Shown: positions 1 to 12,523, counted from the stretch's first letter. The stretch: DNA of 64,000 bases from Hyphomicrobiales bacterium (GCA_900466745.1 UBNE01000018.1:1-64000), one strand, 5' to 3'. Numbers and translations: made by a program. The notes: generated by a model not told the origin, from the sequence alone.

Positions 1-1515
1 CGCATCTTCTACGAGCCGCTGGCCGGCTGGGACAAGGAAGGCAACCTCATCCCGCAGCTCGCCGCCGAAGTGCCGACCAAGGCCAATGGCGGCCTGTCGG
101 AGGACGGCAAGAGCGTCGTCTGGAAGCTGAAGCAGGGCGTGAAATGGCATGACGGCAAGCCGTTCTCGGCCGACGACGTCGTCTTCACCTGGGAATATGC
201 CAAGGACCCGGCGACCGCCGCCTATACCTCCGGCGCCTACACCAACATCACCGTCGAGAAGGTCGACGACTTCACGGTCAAGGTCCTGTTCAAGGAGCCG
301 ACGCCGTTCTGGGCCGATCCCTTCGTCGGCGTCGCCGGCATGATCATCCCGAAGCATCATTTCGGCGATTACAAGGGCGCCAAGTCGCGCGAGGCCCCGG
401 CGAACCTGAAGCCGGTCGGCACGGGCGCCTACAAATTCGTCGAGTTCAAGCCGGGCGATATCATCCGGGCCGAGCGCAATCCCGATTACCATGTCGTCAA
501 CCGGCCGCATTTCGACACGCTCGAGGTCAAGGGCGGCGGCGACGCCGTCTCGGCGGCGCGCGCCGTGCTGCAGACCGGCGAATACGACTATGCCTGGGAT
601 ACGCTGGTCGAGGAGGATGTGCTCAAGCGCATGGAGACCGGCGGGCGCGGCAAGGTCAGCGTCGCGGTGGCCGGCGACATCGAGTTCATCACGCTGAACA
701 CCACCGATCCCTGGACCGAGGTCGACGGCGAGCGCTCCAGCATCAAGACCAAGCATCCGACGCTGTCGGACCCGGCCGTGCGCCAGGCGATCAACCTGCT
801 GATCGACCGCGACTCGATCCAGAAGTTCATCTATGGCCGCGCCGGCATCGCGACGGCGAGCTTCGTCAACCAGCCGAAGCAGTTCAAGTCGGAGAAGCTG
901 AAATACGAGTTCAGCATCGCCAAGGCGAACCAGATCCTCGACGAGGCCGGCTGGAAGAAGGGCGCCGACGGCGTCCGCGAGAAGGACGGCAAGAAGCTCA
1001 AATACGTCTTCCAGACCTCGATCAACGCTCCGCGCCAGAAGGTCCAGGCGATCATCAAGCAGGCCTGCCAGAAGGCCGGCATCGAGCTCGAGCTGAAGTC
1101 GGTCACGGCCTCGGTGTTCTTCTCGTCGGACGTGGCGAACCCGGACACCTACACCAAGCTGTACACCGACATCGAGATGTACACGACCACGCAGCCGCAG
1201 CCCGATCCGGAACGCTTCCTCAACCAGTTCACCTCCTGGGAAGTCGCCAGCAAGGAGAACAAGTGGCTGGGCCGCAACGTCTCGCGCTACACCGACCCGG
1301 AGGCCGACAAGGCCTATAGGGCGGCGCAGAAGGAGCTCGACCCGGCTAAGCGCGCCGCGCTGCTGATCAGGGTCAACGAGATCTTCTGCGAGGCCAACGT
1401 CATCCTGCCGGTCCTGTCGCGCACGAAGGTGGTCACCGCCGCGCAGAACCTGGCCATCGACCATTCCGGCTGGGACGTCGATACCTGGAACCTCGCGGCC
1501 TGGTACCGTAGCTGA
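1..1515 (+). CDS. Peptide/dipeptide ABC transporter substrate-binding protein (5' end outside window)
   Basis: This is a periplasmic solute-binding protein of the SBP_bac_5 (DppA/OppA) family that delivers peptides or related solutes to an inner-membrane ABC importer. The reading frame is open from base 1, so the signal peptide and first residues lie outside the window; 504 residues are visible. The hallmarks are the N-terminal RIFYEPLAGWD block, WKLKQGVKWHDG with the following FSADDVVFTWEY, then PVGTGAYKF and FKPGDIIRAERNPDY, and a C-terminal region matching the family up to WNLAAWYRS. No permease or ATPase gene follows, because a terminator and an opposite-strand gene come next; the transporter genes would have to lie upstream. 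The substrate cannot be told from sequence alone. Confidence 0.93.
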   Translation, partial: RIFYEPLAGWDKEGNLIPQLAAEVPTKANGGLSEDGKSVVWKLKQGVKWHDGKPFSADDVVFTWEYAKDPATAAYTSGAYTNITVEKVDDFTVKVLFKEPTPFWADPFVGVAGMIIPKHHFGDYKGAKSREAPANLKPVGTGAYKFVEFKPGDIIRAERNPDYHVVNRPHFDTLEVKGGGDAVSAARAVLQTGEYDYAWDTLVEEDVLKRMETGGRGKVSVAVAGDIEFITLNTTDPWTEVDGERSSIKTKHPTLSDPAVRQAINLLIDRDSIQKFIYGRAGIATASFVNQPKQFKSEKLKYEFSIAKANQILDEAGWKKGADGVREKDGKKLKYVFQTSINAPRQKVQAIIKQACQKAGIELELKSVTASVFFSSDVANPDTYTKLYTDIEMYTTTQPQPDPERFLNQFTSWEVASKENKWLGRNVSRYTDPEADKAYRAAQKELDPAKRAALLIRVNEIFCEANVILPVLSRTKVVTAAQNLAIDHSGWDVDTWNLAAWYRS

Positions 1516-1521
1516 GGACCT

Positions 1522-1558
1522 GCCGGCCGGGTCGCGATGCGTCCCGGCCGGCGCTTTT
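1522..1558 (+). terminator. Rho-independent terminator after the binding-protein gene
   Basis: A perfect 10-bp stem (GCCGGCCGGG at 1522-1531 pairing with 1543-1552) with an 11-base loop is followed by a T5 run. It starts seven bases after the stop codon and ends the transporter transcript before the convergent acyltransferase gene. Confidence 0.85.
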
Positions 1559-1593
1559 TCATGTCGCGCCGGCCCGCCGGGCCAGCGCGCCGG

Positions 1594-3468
1594 TCACTTG
1601 CAGATTTCGTCTTCGACCGAGGCCATGGCGTTCCGGTAGGAGCGGACATGGATGCCGTCATGGGTGCTGCCCGGCTTGGCGAAGCCGTCGGTTCCCTCGC
1701 GCGTCCCGGCGAAGGGGTCGATATAGGTGCAGGCATTGCGGCCGCAGGCCCGCTTCAGCCGCTCCGACAGGGCGACGACCGCCGCCGGCTCGTAATATTT
1801 GGTCATCCAGGGTTCGGCCGGGGGAACGGCGGCGATGAAGACCTTGGGCGACACCGCGGCCGCGCGGGCGATCAGCCGCTCGGCGCTGCTCTCGAAGGCG
1901 TCGAGATATTTGGGCTGGGTCGGCTTGCGCTTGCGGTGCAGGTCGTTGGTGCCGACCAGGATGACGACCCGGCCGGGCTTCCTGGCGAAGGCGAACTTCT
2001 CCCAATGGCCGTTCATGTCCTTCATCTTGGCGCCGCTGATCCCGGCATTGACGACGTTGCGGCCGCAGAGCCCGTGGGTCGCGTTGATCATCTCGGCATT
2101 GGAATCGCCGACGATCAGGACGTAGTCAGGGTCGGCCTCGCCGATCTGGGCGTTGATGACGGCGAGCCGGGCCAGCAGCGGGAAATTCTCGGCGGGCGGG
2201 CGCAGCGCCAGATAGGTGCCGGCCGCCGCGGCGACGACCAGGAGCGCGGCGAGGCCGGCGAGCAGGCGCCGGCGGGTGAACCATCCGGCGAAGGCGGCGG
2301 GGCGAGGCAGGCGCGCGAGCAGGCTGGTCTCGGTGGCGAGCAGGCGGGGGCGGAGTTTCATCGCGTTCTTTTCGACGAGGTGCCAGGAGAAAAAGGCGAG
2401 GGCGAAGGCCAGGCACCAGGAGATCGCGGCATTGGCCCACCAGCTCTGGCCTCCGGCGCCGAAGGTAGCGACCACCGCCTGCTGGATCGGGAAGCCGTAG
2501 AGGAACAGGCCGTAGGAATAGTCGCCCGAGGAGACCAGCCAGGTGCGGGGCGGGCGGGTCAGGCCGAGGAAGGCGGTGAGATAGGCGCAGGGCAGGGCGA
2601 TCAGATAATCGCCGCCATGGACGCCGAGCCCCAGCAGGACGGCCGCCAGCGACAGCGCGAACAGCCCCCCGCTCCACGGGATCCGCCGGCGCAGCAGGTA
2701 GAAGCCGATGCCGTGGAGGAAGCAGAGGATCAGGACCGGCCCGGAGACGGTGACGCCGGGCTGGTGGCGCCTGACCAGGACGTAGAGGACGAAGAAGACG
2801 GCGTTGACGATCAGGATCGTGGCGAGCGCGACGCCGTCCCGGCGCAGCAGGCCGAGCGCCGTGATGCCGGCGATGATCAGGTAGCAATAGAGCTCCCAGG
2901 GCAGGGTCCAGAGCTGGCCGTTGACCAGCCCTGACCAGGGATTGTCCTGGAAGACGCCCGGCAGCACGAACTGCACGACGCCGACGATGTTGAGGAAATA
3001 GCGCCGGAAGAGCGGGCTGGAAAAATACTCGGAGAGCGGCAGCGTCGTGAAGATGGCGCCGATGACGATGGCGGCCGCGACGGTCTCCACCGCCAGCGCC
3101 GGCACCAGCCGGATCAGCCGCAGGCCGAGGAAGGAAATCAGCGAGCGGCAGCGCTCCAGGCTGCCGGCGACCAGAAAGCCGCTGAGCGCGAAGAACATCG
3201 GCAGGATCAGCGCCACCGCCGGGCGCAGCGCGCCGCCGAAGACCCGCAGCGTCTCCGCGACGCCATAGGCCACCCCGACCGCATGGCTGACGATGACCAG
3301 CGTCGAAAGCAGCAGGCGCATGTAGTCGAAGCCCGCCGGCCGGTTGCCGGCGTCGGCGAGCCGCTCCGCGAAGGAGGGGCCGCTCAGCGCGCGCCGCCAG
3401 ATCCCCGCCATGCCGGCGGCCGGGCTCCGCGCCCCCGGCATGGCGGGTTCATCGTCCTGCCGTGTCAC
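1594..3468 (-). CDS. Acyltransferase 3 fused to a C-terminal SGNH hydrolase domain (OafA-like)
   Basis: This 624-residue membrane protein has two parts. Residues about 45-380 form a multi-spanning acyltransferase-3 domain: FDYMRLLLSTLVIVSHA near the start carries the expected conserved His, followed by about ten hydrophobic segments including FFALSGFLVAGS. After one more membrane helix (about residues 405-425) comes an SGNH hydrolase-like domain with VIVGDSNAE (block I Ser), VGTNDLH (block III Asn) and DGIHV (block V Asp/His). Family members O-acetylate surface polysaccharides, lipopolysaccharide or peptidoglycan, the membrane part moving acyl groups across and the SGNH part completing transfer. 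It stands alone, convergent with the transporter gene and 24 bp downstream of the FMN dehydrogenase gene, with which it may be co-transcribed. The acceptor is unknown. Confidence 0.9.
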   Translation of the reverse strand: MTRQDDEPAMPGARSPAAGMAGIWRRALSGPSFAERLADAGNRPAGFDYMRLLLSTLVIVSHAVGVAYGVAETLRVFGGALRPAVALILPMFFALSGFLVAGSLERCRSLISFLGLRLIRLVPALAVETVAAAIVIGAIFTTLPLSEYFSSPLFRRYFLNIVGVVQFVLPGVFQDNPWSGLVNGQLWTLPWELYCYLIIAGITALGLLRRDGVALATILIVNAVFFVLYVLVRRHQPGVTVSGPVLILCFLHGIGFYLLRRRIPWSGGLFALSLAAVLLGLGVHGGDYLIALPCAYLTAFLGLTRPPRTWLVSSGDYSYGLFLYGFPIQQAVVATFGAGGQSWWANAAISWCLAFALAFFSWHLVEKNAMKLRPRLLATETSLLARLPRPAAFAGWFTRRRLLAGLAALLVVAAAAGTYLALRPPAENFPLLARLAVINAQIGEADPDYVLIVGDSNAEMINATHGLCGRNVVNAGISGAKMKDMNGHWEKFAFARKPGRVVILVGTNDLHRKRKPTQPKYLDAFESSAERLIARAAAVSPKVFIAAVPPAEPWMTKYYEPAAVVALSERLKRACGRNACTYIDPFAGTREGTDGFAKPGSTHDGIHVRSYRNAMASVEDEICK

Positions 3469-3492
3469 GGCGCGTCGTCCCTCGCAGGCGGA

Positions 3493-4644
3493 TCAGGGCT
3501 TCGGCTTGCCGCCGACGAGGATGCTGGCGTCGACATCCCTGATGTCGCGCTTGCCGCAGAGCGCCATGGTGATGTCCATCTCCTTGCGGATGATGTCGAG
3601 CGTGGCGGTGACGCCCTGCTCGCCCATGGCGCCGAGCCCGTAGAGGAAGGCGCGGCCGATGAAGGTGCCCTTGGCGCCGAGCGCGATCGCCTTCAGCACG
3701 TCCTGGCCCGAGCGGATGCCGCCGTCGAACAGCACCTCGATGCGGTTGCCGACCTGCTCGACGATCCCAGGCAGGGCCTCGATTGAGGAGAGCGCGCCGT
3801 CGAGCTGGCGCCCGCCATGGTTGGAGACGATCAGCGCGTCGGCGCCGCTCTTTGCGGCCATCTCGGCGTCCTCCGGGTCGAGGATGCCTTTCAGGATCAG
3901 CTTGCCGCCCCACTGGTCCTTGATCCACTGGACGTCGTCCCAGTTCAGCTTCGGGTCGAACTGGCTGGAGGTCCAGTTCGACAGCGAGGACATGTCGGCG
4001 ACTCCGGTGACATGGCCGACGATGTTGCCGAACTGCCGGCGCGGCGTGTCCAGCATCTTCAGGCACCAGCGCGGCTTGAAGGCGAGGTTGATCAGGTTGG
4101 CGATGGTCGGCTTCGGCGGGGCGGAGAGGCCGTTGCGGATGTCCTTGTGGCGCTGGCCGAGGATCTGCAGGTCGAGCGTCAGCACCAGCGCCGAGCAGCC
4201 CGCCGCCTTGGCGCGCTGGATCAGCCGGGAAATGAAGTCGCGGTCCTTCATCACATAGAGCTGGAACCAGAACGGCGCCTGGGTGTGGTTCGCCACGTCC
4301 TCGATCGAGCAGATGCTCATGGTCGAGAGGGTGAAGGGCACGCCGGCCTTGGCGGCGGCGCGGGCGGCGAGGATCTCGCCATCGGCGTGCTGCATGCCGG
4401 TGAGGCCGGTGGGCGCCAGCGCCACCGGCATCGAGACCGGCTGGCCGATCATCTCGCTGGCGAGCGAGCGGTTCGTCATGTCGACGGCGACGCGCTGGCG
4501 CAGCTTGATCTTGGCGAAGTCGGCCTCGTTGGCGCGATAGGTGCCTTCGGTCCAGGCGCCGGAATCGGCGTAGTCGTAGAACATGCGCGGCACGCGGCGC
4601 TTCGCCAGCAGGCGCAGGTCTTCGATGGTCAGGGGCTGGGCCAT
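3493..4644 (-). CDS. lldD: FMN-dependent alpha-hydroxy-acid dehydrogenase (L-lactate dehydrogenase-like)
   Basis: This 383-residue TIM-barrel flavoenzyme oxidises an L-2-hydroxy acid, most likely L-lactate to pyruvate, passing electrons to the respiratory chain. The active-site block SNHGGRQLD (274-282) contains the catalytic His276, the FMN phosphate-binding DGGIRSG lies at 308-314, and FWFQLY and LTLDLQ (about 126-160) are typical substrate and FMN segments. I chose the ATG at 4644 because [10 protein letters not shown] is the usual N terminus of the family; the reading frame continues upstream without resemblance. A length of 383 fits LldD (about 380-400). Substrate is not proven: glycolate, mandelate and other 2-hydroxy-acid oxidases share these motifs, so the gene symbol is tentative. 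Confidence 0.85.
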   Translation of the reverse strand: MAQPLTIEDLRLLAKRRVPRMFYDYADSGAWTEGTYRANEADFAKIKLRQRVAVDMTNRSLASEMIGQPVSMPVALAPTGLTGMQHADGEILAARAAAKAGVPFTLSTMSICSIEDVANHTQAPFWFQLYVMKDRDFISRLIQRAKAAGCSALVLTLDLQILGQRHKDIRNGLSAPPKPTIANLINLAFKPRWCLKMLDTPRRQFGNIVGHVTGVADMSSLSNWTSSQFDPKLNWDDVQWIKDQWGGKLILKGILDPEDAEMAAKSGADALIVSNHGGRQLDGALSSIEALPGIVEQVGNRIEVLFDGGIRSGQDVLKAIALGAKGTFIGRAFLYGLGAMGEQGVTATLDIIRKEMDITMALCGKRDIRDVDASILVGGKPKP

Positions 4645-5003
4645 GGTCCTCGCGGCTCCGCATTCCTCTCGGGCATTGCCTCGACGAAAAGCCGGTTTCC
4701 GCCTCTCGCTCAATGCCCTGGACAGTCGAGATCTGCTCGGTCGCACAGATGGCCTCGGCAGGCAACAGGCTGGGCGGGATGGCCGCATCGCGCCAGGCTG
4801 GCGGCGGGATTGCGGGCGGAGACACTCTCGGCACGGCTCTGATCTTGGCGAAGACGCCGAATCTTGGCGAAGACTTGAGGCGCCGCCGATTCGCGCGCTC
4901 AAGCTTTGGCCTCGACAAGGTCCGATTTTCGGTCAATCCTTTCGATGCCGGCTTTCGGATCGCGGTCCGTGGGCCTGCGGGCGCGGCTTCGAGGGATGTG
5001 GCG
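4645..5003. other. Intergenic region between divergent lldD-like and cold-shock genes
   Basis: I see no credible gene in these 359 bases, although open frames cross them in both directions. The region must hold the promoters of both divergent genes, and the part before 5004 may be a long cold-shock leader. No clear operator was recognised. Confidence 0.5.
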
Positions 5004-5207
5004 ATGGCGACCGGAACCGTCAAATGGTTCAATACTGAGAAAGGATACGGCTTCATTCAACCGGCGGATGGCGGCAAGGATGTGTTCGTGCACATCACTG
5101 CCGTAAAGGAAGCCGGGCTGATGACGCTGACCGAAGGGCAGAAGGTCTCGTTCGAGCTCAAGACGGAACGCGGCAAGACTGCTGCAGGGGACCTCAAGGT
5201 TCTCTGA
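5004..5207 (+). CDS. Cold-shock protein (CspA family)
   Basis: This 67-residue single cold-shock domain binds single-stranded RNA and DNA and acts as an RNA chaperone in the cytoplasm. The start [10 protein letters not shown], the RNP1 motif KGYGFI (residues 13-18) and the RNP2 motif VFVHI (27-31) are complete, and the length is that of the family. The ATG at 5004 has AGGGA seven bases upstream; the frame is open further upstream, but that part has no cold-shock similarity. A GC-rich hairpin follows 29 bases after the stop. Which paralogue this is, and whether it is cold-inducible, cannot be read from the sequence. Confidence 0.95.
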   Translation: MATGTVKWFNTEKGYGFIQPADGGKDVFVHITAVKEAGLMTLTEGQKVSFELKTERGKTAAGDLKVL

Positions 5208-5236
5208 ACCGGCCTATCTCGGAAAATCCTGCGAAA

Positions 5237-5260
5237 CGCCGCCCCTGGAACGGGGCGGCG
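5237..5260 (+). terminator. Probable terminator hairpin downstream of the cold-shock gene
   Basis: CGCCGCCCC (5237-5245) pairs perfectly with 5252-5260 around a six-base loop. There is no T run after it, so it could be a weak terminator or a 3' end-stabilising hairpin. Confidence 0.55.
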
Positions 5261-5720
5261 GGAGCGCGTTCGACGGCATGAGGGACAGACGGCCTCCGGC
5301 ACAGCCGGATCCGCCCGCCATCTGGCCTGCGCTCAAGGCCGGCGCCGGCCTCGGAGGGCCGACCCGAGACGCTGCTGTGGCCGGGTGAGCCGAGGGGCCG
5401 GCCCTGCTTGGCCGGCGGCGCAAAAGAGCCTCGTCCTCCGTTTCCGTGCCATCCCGGCCTTCTCCGTCACGGCGGGAAGCGTCGGCGACGCAGCAATCAG
5501 GGAGCGGACGCACGGTCAGTCCGGTCCTTCCGGACCGCCTCGCGGAGCCGGCCCCTGGGCTTGCCGAAGGCAAGACCGAGGGCGCGCAACGACGGGAAGC
5601 GCAGAACGATCCCTGATCCGTCAGGGCTGCGCGCCGACGCTTTCTTCCGCACAGGCAGAAGGCAGGGGTGGCGTCCTGTCTTCCGCACGATAATTCGCTT
5701 GCACGAACGGTCCTTTCGAC
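5261..5720. other. Intergenic region without a recognised gene
   Basis: No reading frame here looks like a known protein. It leads up to the palindromic operator and promoter of the regulator-methyltransferase gene. Confidence 0.45.
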
Positions 5721-5736
5721 ATAAAGATATCTTTAT
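5721..5736. promoter_or_regulatory. Perfect 16-bp palindrome before the ArsR-methyltransferase/metF genes (SahR-type operator)
   Basis: ATAAAGATATCTTTAT is a perfect inverted repeat 34 bp before the GTG start at 5770, in an AT-rich pocket of otherwise GC-rich DNA. ArsR-family dimers bind such sites. Its place before an ArsR-type gene followed by metF and metH fits autoregulation and control of the methionine cycle by a SahR-like repressor; the link to SahR is from memory of that regulon and is inference. Confidence 0.75.
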
Positions 5737-5769
5737 ATCTTTTTTCTCGGTCGAGGGGAGTGCGAGCAG

Positions 5770-6783
5770 GTGCGGCAGCCGACGACATTGTCCTCCGAAG
5801 TGCTTCTGGCGGGCCTGCGGGCGGCGGGCGAGGAGACGCGGCTGCGCATCCTGGCGCTGCTCTCCGAAGGCGAGCTCTCCGTTTCCGACCTCACCGACAT
5901 CCTCGGCCAGTCGCAGCCGCGCATCTCGCGCCATCTTAAATTGCTCGCCGAGGCCGGGTTGGTCCGGCGCTCGCGCGAGGGCGCCTGGGCCTTCTTCCGG
6001 CTCGACGAGACCGGGCCGGGCGGGGCCTTCGCCGCTTCGCTCGCGGCCTGGCTCGATCTGAACGATCCGGTCCTCGCCGCCGACCGGGAAAGGCTCGCCG
6101 CCGTCCGGGCGACGCGGGCGGAGGCCGCGCAGAGCTATTTCGCCAGCGTCGCGCGCGACTGGGACCGCCTGCGCAGCCTGCATGTGCCCGACCATGCCGT
6201 CGAGGCGGCGGTCGAGGCCGCGGTCGGCGAGGGCACGCCCGGCGCCATGCTCGATCTCGGCACCGGAACGGGGCGCATGCTGGAGCGGATCGCGCCGAAA
6301 TTCGGTCGCGCCGTCGGCGTCGACGCCAACCATGCGATGCTGGCGGTGGCGCGGGCCAATCTGGAGCAGGCGGGGCTGTCGCGCGTCGAGCTCCGGCAGG
6401 GCGACATCTATGCGCTGCCCTTCGCGCGCGGCTCCTTCGACCTCGTCATCATCCATCAGGTGCTGCATTTCCTCGACGATCCGGCCCGGGCGGTGCGCGA
6501 GGCCGCCGCGATGCTGGCGCCGGGCGGGCGGCTGATCGTCGTCGATTTCGCGCCGCATGAGATGGAGTTCCTGCGCACCGAGCATGCCCATCGCCGGCTC
6601 GGCTTCTCGCGCCAGCAGATCGCGGGCTGGTTCGCCGAGGCGGGGCTCGCCTGCGATCTGTCGCAGGAGGTGACGCTCGCCGATGGCGGCTCCGGCCAGT
6701 TGCCGGTGATGCTCTGGCGCGGCCGCGACCGCCGCATCCAGGCCGACCCGCCGGCCCGCAAGATCAATCTCGAGGTTGCGTGA
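5770..6783 (+). CDS. ArsR-family regulator fused to a SAM-dependent methyltransferase (SahR-like)
   Basis: The 337-residue protein has an N-terminal winged helix-turn-helix (about 10-95; SVSDLTDILGQSQPRISRHL is the recognition region) joined to a class I methyltransferase domain (about 120-325) with the SAM-binding motif LDLGTGTGRM (161-170) and the acidic VGVDAN strand at 182-187. The Cys-rich metal site of ArsR/SmtB proteins is absent, so a metal ligand is unlikely; the methyltransferase fold could instead sense SAM or S-adenosylhomocysteine. The GTG at 5770 has GAGGGGAG eight bases upstream. The stop overlaps the metF start (TGATG), and the palindrome at 5721-5736 lies just upstream, so it probably regulates itself and metF, and perhaps metH. 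Whether the methyltransferase domain is catalytic is unknown. Confidence 0.88.
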   Translation: MRQPTTLSSEVLLAGLRAAGEETRLRILALLSEGELSVSDLTDILGQSQPRISRHLKLLAEAGLVRRSREGAWAFFRLDETGPGGAFAASLAAWLDLNDPVLAADRERLAAVRATRAEAAQSYFASVARDWDRLRSLHVPDHAVEAAVEAAVGEGTPGAMLDLGTGTGRMLERIAPKFGRAVGVDANHAMLAVARANLEQAGLSRVELRQGDIYALPFARGSFDLVIIHQVLHFLDDPARAVREAAAMLAPGGRLIVVDFAPHEMEFLRTEHAHRRLGFSRQQIAGWFAEAGLACDLSQEVTLADGGSGQLPVMLWRGRDRRIQADPPARKINLEVA

Positions 6784-7694
6784 TGAATGCCTTCCGCCCC
6801 AGCCGCCACGGCACGCGCCGCCCGCGCGTCTCCTTCGAGTTCTTCCCGCCCAAGACGGCGGAGATGGAGGTCGCGCTGTGGGAGAGCGTGCGCCGGCTCG
6901 AGCCGCTTTCGCCCAGCTTCGTCTCGGTGACCTACGGCGCCGGCGGCTCGACCCGCGAGCGCACCCACGCCACGGTCAAGCGCATGGTCGAGGAGACGGC
7001 GCTGAAGCCGGCCGCGCATCTCACCTGCGTCTCGGCCTCGCGGGCGGAGATCGACGACGTCATCCGCTCCTATTGGGATGCGGGCGTGCGCCATGTCGTG
7101 GCCTTGCGCGGCGATCCGGCCGGCGGCCTCGGCACGGTCTACGAGCCGCATCCGCAGGGCTATCACCAGACCTCGGACCTCGTCGCCGGGCTGAAGCGCA
7201 TCGGCGATTTCGAGGTGACGGTCTCGGCCTATCCCGAGAAGCACCCGGAAGCCCCCTCGCTCGACGCCGATATCGACGCGCTGAAGAAGAAGGTCGATGC
7301 CGGCGCGACGCGGGCGATCACCCAGTTCTTCTTCGATAACGACGTCTATTTCCGCTATCTCGACAAGGTGCGCGCGGCCGGGATCGAGATCCCGATCCTG
7401 CCCGGCATCGTGCCGGTGCAGAATTTCCGGCAGACCGCCGGTTTCGCCCGCAAGACCGGGGCGAGCGTGCCGCAATGGCTGGCCGACCGCTTCGAGGGGC
7501 TGGAAGACGACGTGGCGACGCGCCGGCTGGTGGCGGCCGCCGTCTGCGCCGAGCAGGTGCTGGACCTGATCGATCGCGGCGCCACCGACCTGCATTTCTA
7601 CACGATGAACAAGGCCGACCTCGTCTACGCCATCTGCCATCTCGTCGGCCTGAAGCCGGAGAGGCCGGCAGCGCAGGCGGTGGCGGCGGAGTGA
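6783..7694 (+). CDS. metF: 5,10-methylenetetrahydrofolate reductase
   Basis: This flavoenzyme reduces 5,10-methylene-THF to 5-methyl-THF, the methyl donor for methionine synthase. The 303-residue protein carries the family start SFEFFPPKT, then VTYGAGGSTRERT, HLTCVSAS, ALRGDPAGG, ITQFFFDN and PGIVPVQN, spread over the whole TIM barrel. The ATG at 6783 overlaps the last base of the upstream TGA; a GTG at 6780 is an alternative start giving one more residue. Translational coupling to the ArsR-methyltransferase gene and metH downstream make this a methionine-cycle unit. It lacks the C-terminal regulatory domain of eukaryotic enzymes, as is normal for bacteria. Confidence 0.96.
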   Translation: MNAFRPSRHGTRRPRVSFEFFPPKTAEMEVALWESVRRLEPLSPSFVSVTYGAGGSTRERTHATVKRMVEETALKPAAHLTCVSASRAEIDDVIRSYWDAGVRHVVALRGDPAGGLGTVYEPHPQGYHQTSDLVAGLKRIGDFEVTVSAYPEKHPEAPSLDADIDALKKKVDAGATRAITQFFFDNDVYFRYLDKVRAAGIEIPILPGIVPVQNFRQTAGFARKTGASVPQWLADRFEGLEDDVATRRLVAAAVCAEQVLDLIDRGATDLHFYTMNKADLVYAICHLVGLKPERPAAQAVAAE

Positions 7695-7702
7695 ACTGAC
7701 GA

Positions 7703-7818
7703 GCCCTCATCCTGAGGAGCCGCGACGCGGCGTCTCGAAGGATGGTCCAGAAGGCTCCGGAACCATCTGGAGCATCCTTCGAGACGCGCTTCTGCGAAGC
7801 GCTTCTCAGGACGAGGGC
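7703..7818. repeat. Imperfect inverted repeat between metF and metH (dispersed palindromic element)
   Basis: The left arm begins GCCCTCATCCTGAGGAGC and contains GCGTCTCGAAGGATG (7730-7744); the right arm contains GCATCCTTCGAGACGC and ends in CTCAGGACGAGGGC. The whole can fold into one long hairpin. Elements of this look are common between genes in Hyphomicrobiales. It lies in the metF-metH gap, so it may attenuate or stabilise the transcript. Confidence 0.8.
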
Positions 7819-7860
7819 TGAGTTTTCGAGCAGACCCGTTTCCGGTTGGAAAGCGTAACG

Positions 7861-11613
<3,753 letters not shown>

Positions 11614-11757
11614 GCGAGGCCGGCCGGGAGCCGGCTTCGTCCGGCCGATCGCGGCGGCGGGCCGGATTATACAGATCCGGCTTGTTGAATTATCCGCCCG
11701 GCTCCGCTACCCCGGCCAGGCCGGGATGTCCGGCGGCACGAGACGGGCGGGACGGTC

Positions 11758-12066
11758 ATGGCCGACGACGACGAGGATTACGTTTACGACGAGGCGACCG
11801 GCGAATGGCGCCCGGCTTCTGAAGTGGCGGCGGCAGCCGCGGCCGCGGCGCGCGTCGAGGTGCGCGATTCCGCTGGAAACCTCCTCGCCGATGGCGATTC
11901 CGTCGTGCTGATCAAGGATCTGAAGGTCAAGGGCGCCGGCCAGACCCTGAAGCAGGGCACGGTGATCCGTTCGATCCGGCTGACCGGGAATCCCGAGGAG
12001 ATCGACTGCCGCCACGACGCGATCAAGGGCCTCGTGCTGCGCACCGAATTCGTGCGCAAGCGCTGA
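11758..12066 (+). CDS. PhnA/YjdM-like domain protein lacking the zinc ribbon
   Basis: The 102-residue product matches the C-terminal PhnA domain (VRDSAGNLLADGDSVVLIKD, then LKVKGAGQTLKQGT and a final RTEFVRKR) of the YjdM family, once linked to alkylphosphonate use but of uncertain function. In E. coli YjdM an N-terminal Cys4 zinc ribbon precedes this domain. Here that part is replaced by an acidic YVYDEATGEWRPASE segment and an alanine run with no cysteines, so no zinc site is possible there. The stop codon overlaps the start of the GNAT gene (ATGA), so the two are translationally coupled. No phn genes are nearby. Confidence 0.82.
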   Translation: MADDDEDYVYDEATGEWRPASEVAAAAAAAARVEVRDSAGNLLADGDSVVLIKDLKVKGAGQTLKQGTVIRSIRLTGNPEEIDCRHDAIKGLVLRTEFVRKR

Positions 12067-12479
12067 TGATCCGTCAGGCGCGCCTCGCCGATCAGCCGCG
12101 CATCCACGCCATCCGCATGGGCGTGCGCGAGAACGTGCTCGACGATCCCGCCCTGGTCACGGCCGAGGAGGTCGACTGGTATCGCGAGCAGGCGATCTTC
12201 CTGGTGTGCGAGAGCGCCGGCGAGGTGGTGGGCTTCGCCTGCGCCAATCACCAGAACGGGCTGGTCTGGGCGCTGTTCGTCGATCCGGCGCGGGAAGGAC
12301 GCGGCCATGGCCGCGCCCTGCTCGACGAAACGCTGGCGCGATTGAAGGCCGCAGGCCATGCGCAGGCCTGGCTGACGACGGGCGGCGGCACCCGGGCCGA
12401 GCGCTTCTACCGGCGCCATGGCTGGCGCGAGATGGGCCGGTCGCTCGGCGGCCAGATCGTCTTCATCCGCTCGCTCTAA
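12066..12479 (+). CDS. GNAT-family N-acetyltransferase
   Basis: The 137-residue protein is a GCN5-related acetyltransferase. The acetyl-CoA pyrophosphate loop is visible as REGRGHGRALLDE (about residues 78-90), preceded by the beta-strand VWALFVDP and followed by AWLTTGGGTRAERFYRRHGW, the usual FYxxxGF-type end. It overlaps the PhnA-like gene by one base, suggesting a two-gene transcript. The substrate cannot be predicted; small GNATs of this type act on amines, amino acids or antibiotics. Confidence 0.9.
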   Translation: MIRQARLADQPRIHAIRMGVRENVLDDPALVTAEEVDWYREQAIFLVCESAGEVVGFACANHQNGLVWALFVDPAREGRGHGRALLDETLARLKAAGHAQAWLTTGGGTRAERFYRRHGWREMGRSLGGQIVFIRSL

Positions 12480-12523
12480 CGTCTTCCGGGCGGTTCCGGG
12501 GCGGCCTCGCCCGGCGCCTGCGC

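Noticed and set aside
7695-7860. Cobalamin or SAM riboswitch before metH
   Set aside because: The gap is filled mainly by the palindromic repeat at 7703-7818; no B12-box-like or SAM-riboswitch core was seen.
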